A stretch of DNA of 64,000 nt from positions 1,364,001-1,428,000 of the forward strand of contig NZ_CP048829.1 of the NCBI RefSeq assembly GCF_019355395.1. Reading direction: 5' to 3'. Made by a program: the position numbers and the translations under genes. A model generated the notes under the pieces. It worked only from the letters and a program-made list of their open reading frames with translations, did not search any database and was not told where the DNA came from. This DNA is from Chordicoccus furentiruminis. GTDB lineage: Bacteria; Bacillota; Clostridia; Lachnospirales; Lachnospiraceae. Position 1 is the first letter of the stretch. Every line of letters begins with the position of its first letter. This document shows, in pieces, positions 60,616 to 64,000 of this stretch.

Positions 60616-61839
60616 TTATGATGTCAGTGCCTGTGTGAAATCCGCGATCAGATCCTCGCTCTCCTCGATGCCGACGCTGACCCGGACCGTGTCGTCCTCG
60701 ACGCCGGAGAGGGACCGTTCCTCCTCCGTCCGGTTGCGGTAAAGCGTCGACGCGGGATGCAGCACCAGCGTCCGCACGTCACCGATATTGGACGCGATGA
60801 CTGCGTATTTCAGCCTCTTCATCGCGTCGAAGGCTCTCTGACGGCTGCCGGTACGGAACGTAAGAATGCCTCCGCCGCGGCCGCCCAGTTCCATCTGACA
60901 GAGCCCGTGATACGGGTGATCCGGCAGTGTCGGATAATTGACGCGGATGCCGGGAAGAGCGGCCAGCGCGTGGGCGAGGCGGTCTGCATTTTCCGTGATG
61001 CGCTGCATTCTGAGCCCCAGCGTCTCGATGCCGACCACATTCATATAGGCGTTGAACGGGCTGAGGCAGGCGCCGATATTCTCCCAGAGGTCGGTCCGGA
61101 GCCGCACCTGATAGGCCAGCGGCCCGTACCGCGCGAAGGGTCGGAGCGCCTCGAACCGCTCAAAATCCCAGGGAAAAGCGCCGCCGTCCACGATGACGCC
61201 GCTGATCGAATTGCCTCCTCCGTTGATATACTTCGACGAGGAGTGGACGACGATGTCCGCGCCGAGCGAAAGAGGGCGGACGAGATACGGCGTCGCGGTC
61301 GTCGCGTCCACGATCAGCGGAATGCCGTGGTCGTGAGCCAGTTTCGACAGACGCGGAATGTCCATGATGTCCAGCCGGGGGTTGCCGATCAGCTCGCCGT
61401 AGACCGCCTTTGTCCTCGGCGTGATCAGCGGTTCGACGGACTCCTCGTCCATCCTCGGCGCAAGCCGGACGGTGATCCCGAACCGCTCCAGGTCACGGAA
61501 CAGATCGAAGGTGCCACCGTAAAGCCCGGTTCCCGCGACAATCTCGTCCCCTGCGCTCAGAATATTGAGCAGGGCGAGAGATACGGCGGCCATCCCGCTC
61601 GCGCAGGCGACGGCCGCGCTGCCACCCTCCAGTTCGCGGATCCTCCGCTCAAAGGCAGATACGGTCGGGTTCCCGATTCTTGTGTAGGCGTAGCCCGGCG
61701 CCCGGTGCGCGAAGACCCGCTCCTGCTGCTCCGCGCTGTCATAGCCGAACGCCGTCACCTGGGCGATCGGAGGAAGAACCGCGTGATCCGGATACGTCTC
61801 CACCGCCCTGCCGTGCAGTAGTGTTGTTGTGAAATGCAT
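60616..61839 (-). CDS. PLP-dependent O-acetylhomoserine sulfhydrylase (MetY-like)
   Basis: The 407-residue Cys/Met-metabolism enzyme has TRIGNPTVSAFERRI, ACASGMAAVSLALL, DATTATP with the pyridine-ring Asp and VVHSSSKYINGGG with the PLP Lys (about residue 210), then VRVSVGIE near the end. It makes homocysteine from O-acetylhomoserine and sulfide or a carrier thiocarboxylate. AAAGGGAGAGGC precedes ATG 61839. It lies between cysN and the carrier gene in the same operon. Confidence 0.92.
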   Translation of the reverse strand: MHFTTTLLHGRAVETYPDHAVLPPIAQVTAFGYDSAEQQERVFAHRAPGYAYTRIGNPTVSAFERRIRELEGGSAAVACASGMAAVSLALLNILSAGDEIVAGTGLYGGTFDLFRDLERFGITVRLAPRMDEESVEPLITPRTKAVYGELIGNPRLDIMDIPRLSKLAHDHGIPLIVDATTATPYLVRPLSLGADIVVHSSSKYINGGGNSISGVIVDGGAFPWDFERFEALRPFARYGPLAYQVRLRTDLWENIGACLSPFNAYMNVVGIETLGLRMQRITENADRLAHALAALPGIRVNYPTLPDHPYHGLCQMELGGRGGGILTFRTGSRQRAFDAMKRLKYAVIASNIGDVRTLVLHPASTLYRNRTEEERSLSGVEDDTVRVSVGIEESEDLIADFTQALTS

Positions 61840-61915
61840 GCCTCTCCCTTTCATTGCGGATGCCGCCGGGGTTCGGACGCCGGCGCGCTCCGCCGCGTCC
61901 GTCCGCCCGCACCGG

Positions 61916-63571
61916 TCAGATCACCCAGTTGTTGCTGTCCATCGTGAGATTCGCGCTGGTCAGACTGAAGATCCGGCTCGAAATATCCTGCGGCGCCGCC
62001 TCGCGGTCTTCCTCCCATACCGTACTCCAGGACCGCACATTCTCCTCCGGGGATAGTCCGCCGTCTTCCGCCGCTTCCTTATCCAGCACCAGAAGAACGA
62101 CCAGCCCCGCGTCGCGGAGCGCGCGCACCGTCGCTGCATAGGATTCGCCCGCTTCCGGACGGAGCAGGTATGTGTGACGGCCGTTCCGAACCAGACGGAA
62201 CTCCGCTTCCTCAATGGCCTCCGCTGTCGACCCGTCCTCGCCCGGACGGAACGTAAAGACGGCCGGCGTCTGCCAGTTGAGGGCCGCGCGCATCTGGCGG
62301 TCCGCACGGGGATGGCTCTTCCGTCCGGATCCGGCCGTCTTCAGCACCACGCCGCAGGCCGAAGTCATATGGCTGATCCGGTCGATCAGGATCAGCTCGC
62401 CCATCGTCCGGTGAGCGGCGAAGCGGTCCATCACGATCGGCTCGGTGACGGCGATCTCACAGACGGCGATCTCGTTCTTACCGAGATGATCCGTCTGTTC
62501 CCTGGCGCCGCTGTTGACGTCGATCCGGAAATCGATCTTCGTCACAATGCCGGGAATCTGCTTCGTGCCGAGCTTCACCAGGAAGTTTTTCCCAACGGTC
62601 AGCGGTACGTCGTCCATCCAGAGCAGCTCTGTCTGAAAGGCGTCCGAGATCGTAAGACCGCTGCCGCGCTCCAGCACGCAGCCGCGGGAGACATCCACCT
62701 CCCGGTCAAGCTGCAGCGTCACCGGCTGCCCTTCCGCTGCCTCCTGCACGTCCCGGCCTGCCGTCAGGATGCGGCGGACGTGCGCCTCCTCGCCGCTCGG
62801 CAGAGAGCGGACCGGATCGCCCACACGGATCGTGCCCTGCTCAATCTGGCCCTGGAATCCGCGGAAGGAGCGGTCCGGACGGCAGACCCTCTGAACAGGA
62901 AGGTAGAAGCCCTTCTCATCCGCGGAAGCCTCCGCCACATCCACTGTTTCCAGATAGTGAAGCAGCGTCGGTCCGTGATACCAGCTGAAGCTGGCGGTGG
63001 GAGCGGTGATGTTGTCGCCCTCGGTCGCGGACACGGGGATCAGGATCAGATTCTGAAGATCGAGCTCCTTCCTGAGTTCCTCCACCTGAGCGGAGATCTC
63101 CCGGAACCGGTTCTCATCGTATCCGACGAGATCCATCTTGTTGACGGCGAACACGAAATAGCGGATTCCCATCAGTGCGCAGATCCGGGCGTGACGGCGC
63201 GTCTGGACGAGCACGCCCTTCGTGGCGTCGATCAGAATCACCGCCAGATCCGCGAAGGAGGCGCCGCAGGCCATGTTTCTCGTGTACTCCTCATGTCCCG
63301 GCGTGTCAGCGCAGATAAAGCTCCGGTTGTCCGTCGTAAAGTACCGGTACGCCACATCGATCGTGATTCCCTGTTCTCTCTCGGCGATCAGTCCGTCCAG
63401 AAGAAGCGAATAGTCGATGGCGCCGCCTCTGCTTCCCACCTTGGAATCAAGCTCCAGTGCCTGCTCCTGATCTGCGTAAAGCAGCTTGGCGTCATAAAGA
63501 AGGTGACCGATCAGTGTGGATTTTCCGTCGTCCACGCTGCCGCAGGTAATGAATTTCAGCAGTCCGCTCAT
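61916..63571 (-). CDS. cysN: Sulfate adenylyltransferase large subunit CysN with decayed APS-kinase-like tail
   Basis: The 551-residue protein has GTPase motifs GSVDDGKST (residues 10-18), DTPGHEEY and NKMD, then EF-Tu-like beta domains ending at about residue 425. It couples GTP hydrolysis to APS synthesis from ATP and sulfate with CysD. The last 120 residues resemble an APS kinase domain (GRHTYLL, ALRDAGLVVLLVL), but the P-loop lysine is absent (FRPGEDGSTA) and the catalytic core is lost. The start overlaps the cysD stop (TGATG). Confidence 0.92.
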   Translation of the reverse strand: MSGLLKFITCGSVDDGKSTLIGHLLYDAKLLYADQEQALELDSKVGSRGGAIDYSLLLDGLIAEREQGITIDVAYRYFTTDNRSFICADTPGHEEYTRNMACGASFADLAVILIDATKGVLVQTRRHARICALMGIRYFVFAVNKMDLVGYDENRFREISAQVEELRKELDLQNLILIPVSATEGDNITAPTASFSWYHGPTLLHYLETVDVAEASADEKGFYLPVQRVCRPDRSFRGFQGQIEQGTIRVGDPVRSLPSGEEAHVRRILTAGRDVQEAAEGQPVTLQLDREVDVSRGCVLERGSGLTISDAFQTELLWMDDVPLTVGKNFLVKLGTKQIPGIVTKIDFRIDVNSGAREQTDHLGKNEIAVCEIAVTEPIVMDRFAAHRTMGELILIDRISHMTSACGVVLKTAGSGRKSHPRADRQMRAALNWQTPAVFTFRPGEDGSTAEAIEEAEFRLVRNGRHTYLLRPEAGESYAATVRALRDAGLVVLLVLDKEAAEDGGLSPEENVRSWSTVWEEDREAAPQDISSRIFSLTSANLTMDSNNWVI

Positions 63572-64000
63572 CAGAAATAGCCCTCCCTCTTCCGTTTCTC
63601 CATGCTGCCGGCCCCGCCGTCCTTATCGATCACGCGGCTCGTCCGCTCGGATTCCACGGCGCTCAGCGTCTCCGTGACGATCTTGTCCAGCGTATCCGCC
63701 TCCGACTCGATGCCGCCGGTCAGCGGATAGCATCCGAGCGTCCTGAAACGGATCTTTTTGTGCATGATGTCCTCCGGCTTCAGATGAAGATGATCTATGA
63801 TCCGGTGATCATCCACCATGATCAGATTGCCCTGATACTCGATGCACGGTCGCTCCTTCGCGAAATACAGCGGCACGATCTCGATTCCTTCCCGGCGGAT
63901 ATATTCCCAGATGTCCGTCTCCGTCCAGTTCGAGATCGGGAAGACCCGGATACTCTCGCCCCGGTTGATCTGCGTGTTGTAAAGCTTCCACATCTCCGGC
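63571..64000 (-). CDS. cysD: Sulfate adenylyltransferase small subunit CysD, C-terminal part
   Basis: The minus-strand frame enters from the right edge and shows CysD motifs: [50 protein letters not shown] and the tail [13 protein letters not shown]...KREGYF. The N-terminal PP-loop (SGGKDS-type) lies outside the window. It is the ATP-sulfurylase subunit working with CysN. It is the first gene seen of this leftward operon. Confidence 0.95.
   Translation of the reverse strand, partial: PEMWKLYNTQINRGESIRVFPISNWTETDIWEYIRREGIEIVPLYFAKERPCIEYQGNLIMVDDHRIIDHLHLKPEDIMHKKIRFRTLGCYPLTGGIESEADTLDKIVTETLSAVESERTSRVIDKDGGAGSMEKRKREGYF

Overview
The window looks like chromosome of a GC-rich gut Firmicute of class Clostridia, most likely Lachnospiraceae. 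The evidence is Gram-positive style ribosome binding sites, a cobalamin-riboswitch BtuFCD operon, a FeoA/FeoA/FeoB iron operon, a PerR-like regulator with rubrerythrin, AgcS, M42 peptidase, rubredoxin proteins and Tn4451-type mobile DNA. The species is not determinable from the sequence alone.

Layout. 1-21.3 kb is ordinary chromosome: partial pyruvate kinase, tRNA-Ser(CGA), tadA, riboswitch-controlled cobalamin/corrinoid uptake, a D-2-hydroxyacid dehydrogenase, a GH27 alpha-galactosidase, a response regulator operon, the feo operon with its own DtxR-like regulator, two metallo-beta-lactamase-fold enzymes (one fused to rubredoxin), an M42 peptidase, a glycerophosphodiesterase, and perR-rbr. 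21.6-27.4 kb is a scarred stretch. The 3' end of a MATE exporter gene is duplicated as a 260-bp direct repeat. Between the copies lie a HigBA toxin-antitoxin pair and an internally deleted MmeI-like restriction-modification gene; past them a second MATE gene and a Crp/Fnr gene are fused as remnants. 27.5-33.3 kb is ordinary again: GNAT, exonuclease, SF1 helicase, polyferredoxin, AgcS.

33.5-57.5 kb is a composite mobile element. Its left arm has a tyrosine integrase, CI-like repressor, excisionase and D5-type primase, followed by a compact head-morphogenesis module: portal, protease-capsid fusion, connector, HNH, a small coiled-coil protein, large terminase and head closure. No tail, lysis or lysogenic-conversion genes are visible. 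This architecture matches capsid-forming phage-inducible chromosomal islands (cf-PICIs). The right arm holds a Tn4451-like serine recombinase, two MobC-like proteins without a relaxase, a palindrome-rich block, an ABC exporter whose TetR gene is split by an IS30-family insertion with a 13-bp target duplication, an XRE/ImmA pair, a decayed ZIP transporter, and a two-gene operon encoding a HEPN-like protein and a membrane-anchored protein. Matching 25-bp arm-type repeats lie just inside both ends.

57.8-64 kb is an assimilatory sulfur operon read leftward: cysD, cysN (with a decayed APS-kinase-like tail), an O-acetylhomoserine sulfhydrylase, a ThiS-like sulfur carrier ending in GGGR, an E1-like enzyme, a JAMM protease, a siroheme sulfite reductase and a TusA-like protein. 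Together these suggest sulfate activation, sulfite reduction and protein-thiocarboxylate delivery of sulfide to homocysteine synthesis.
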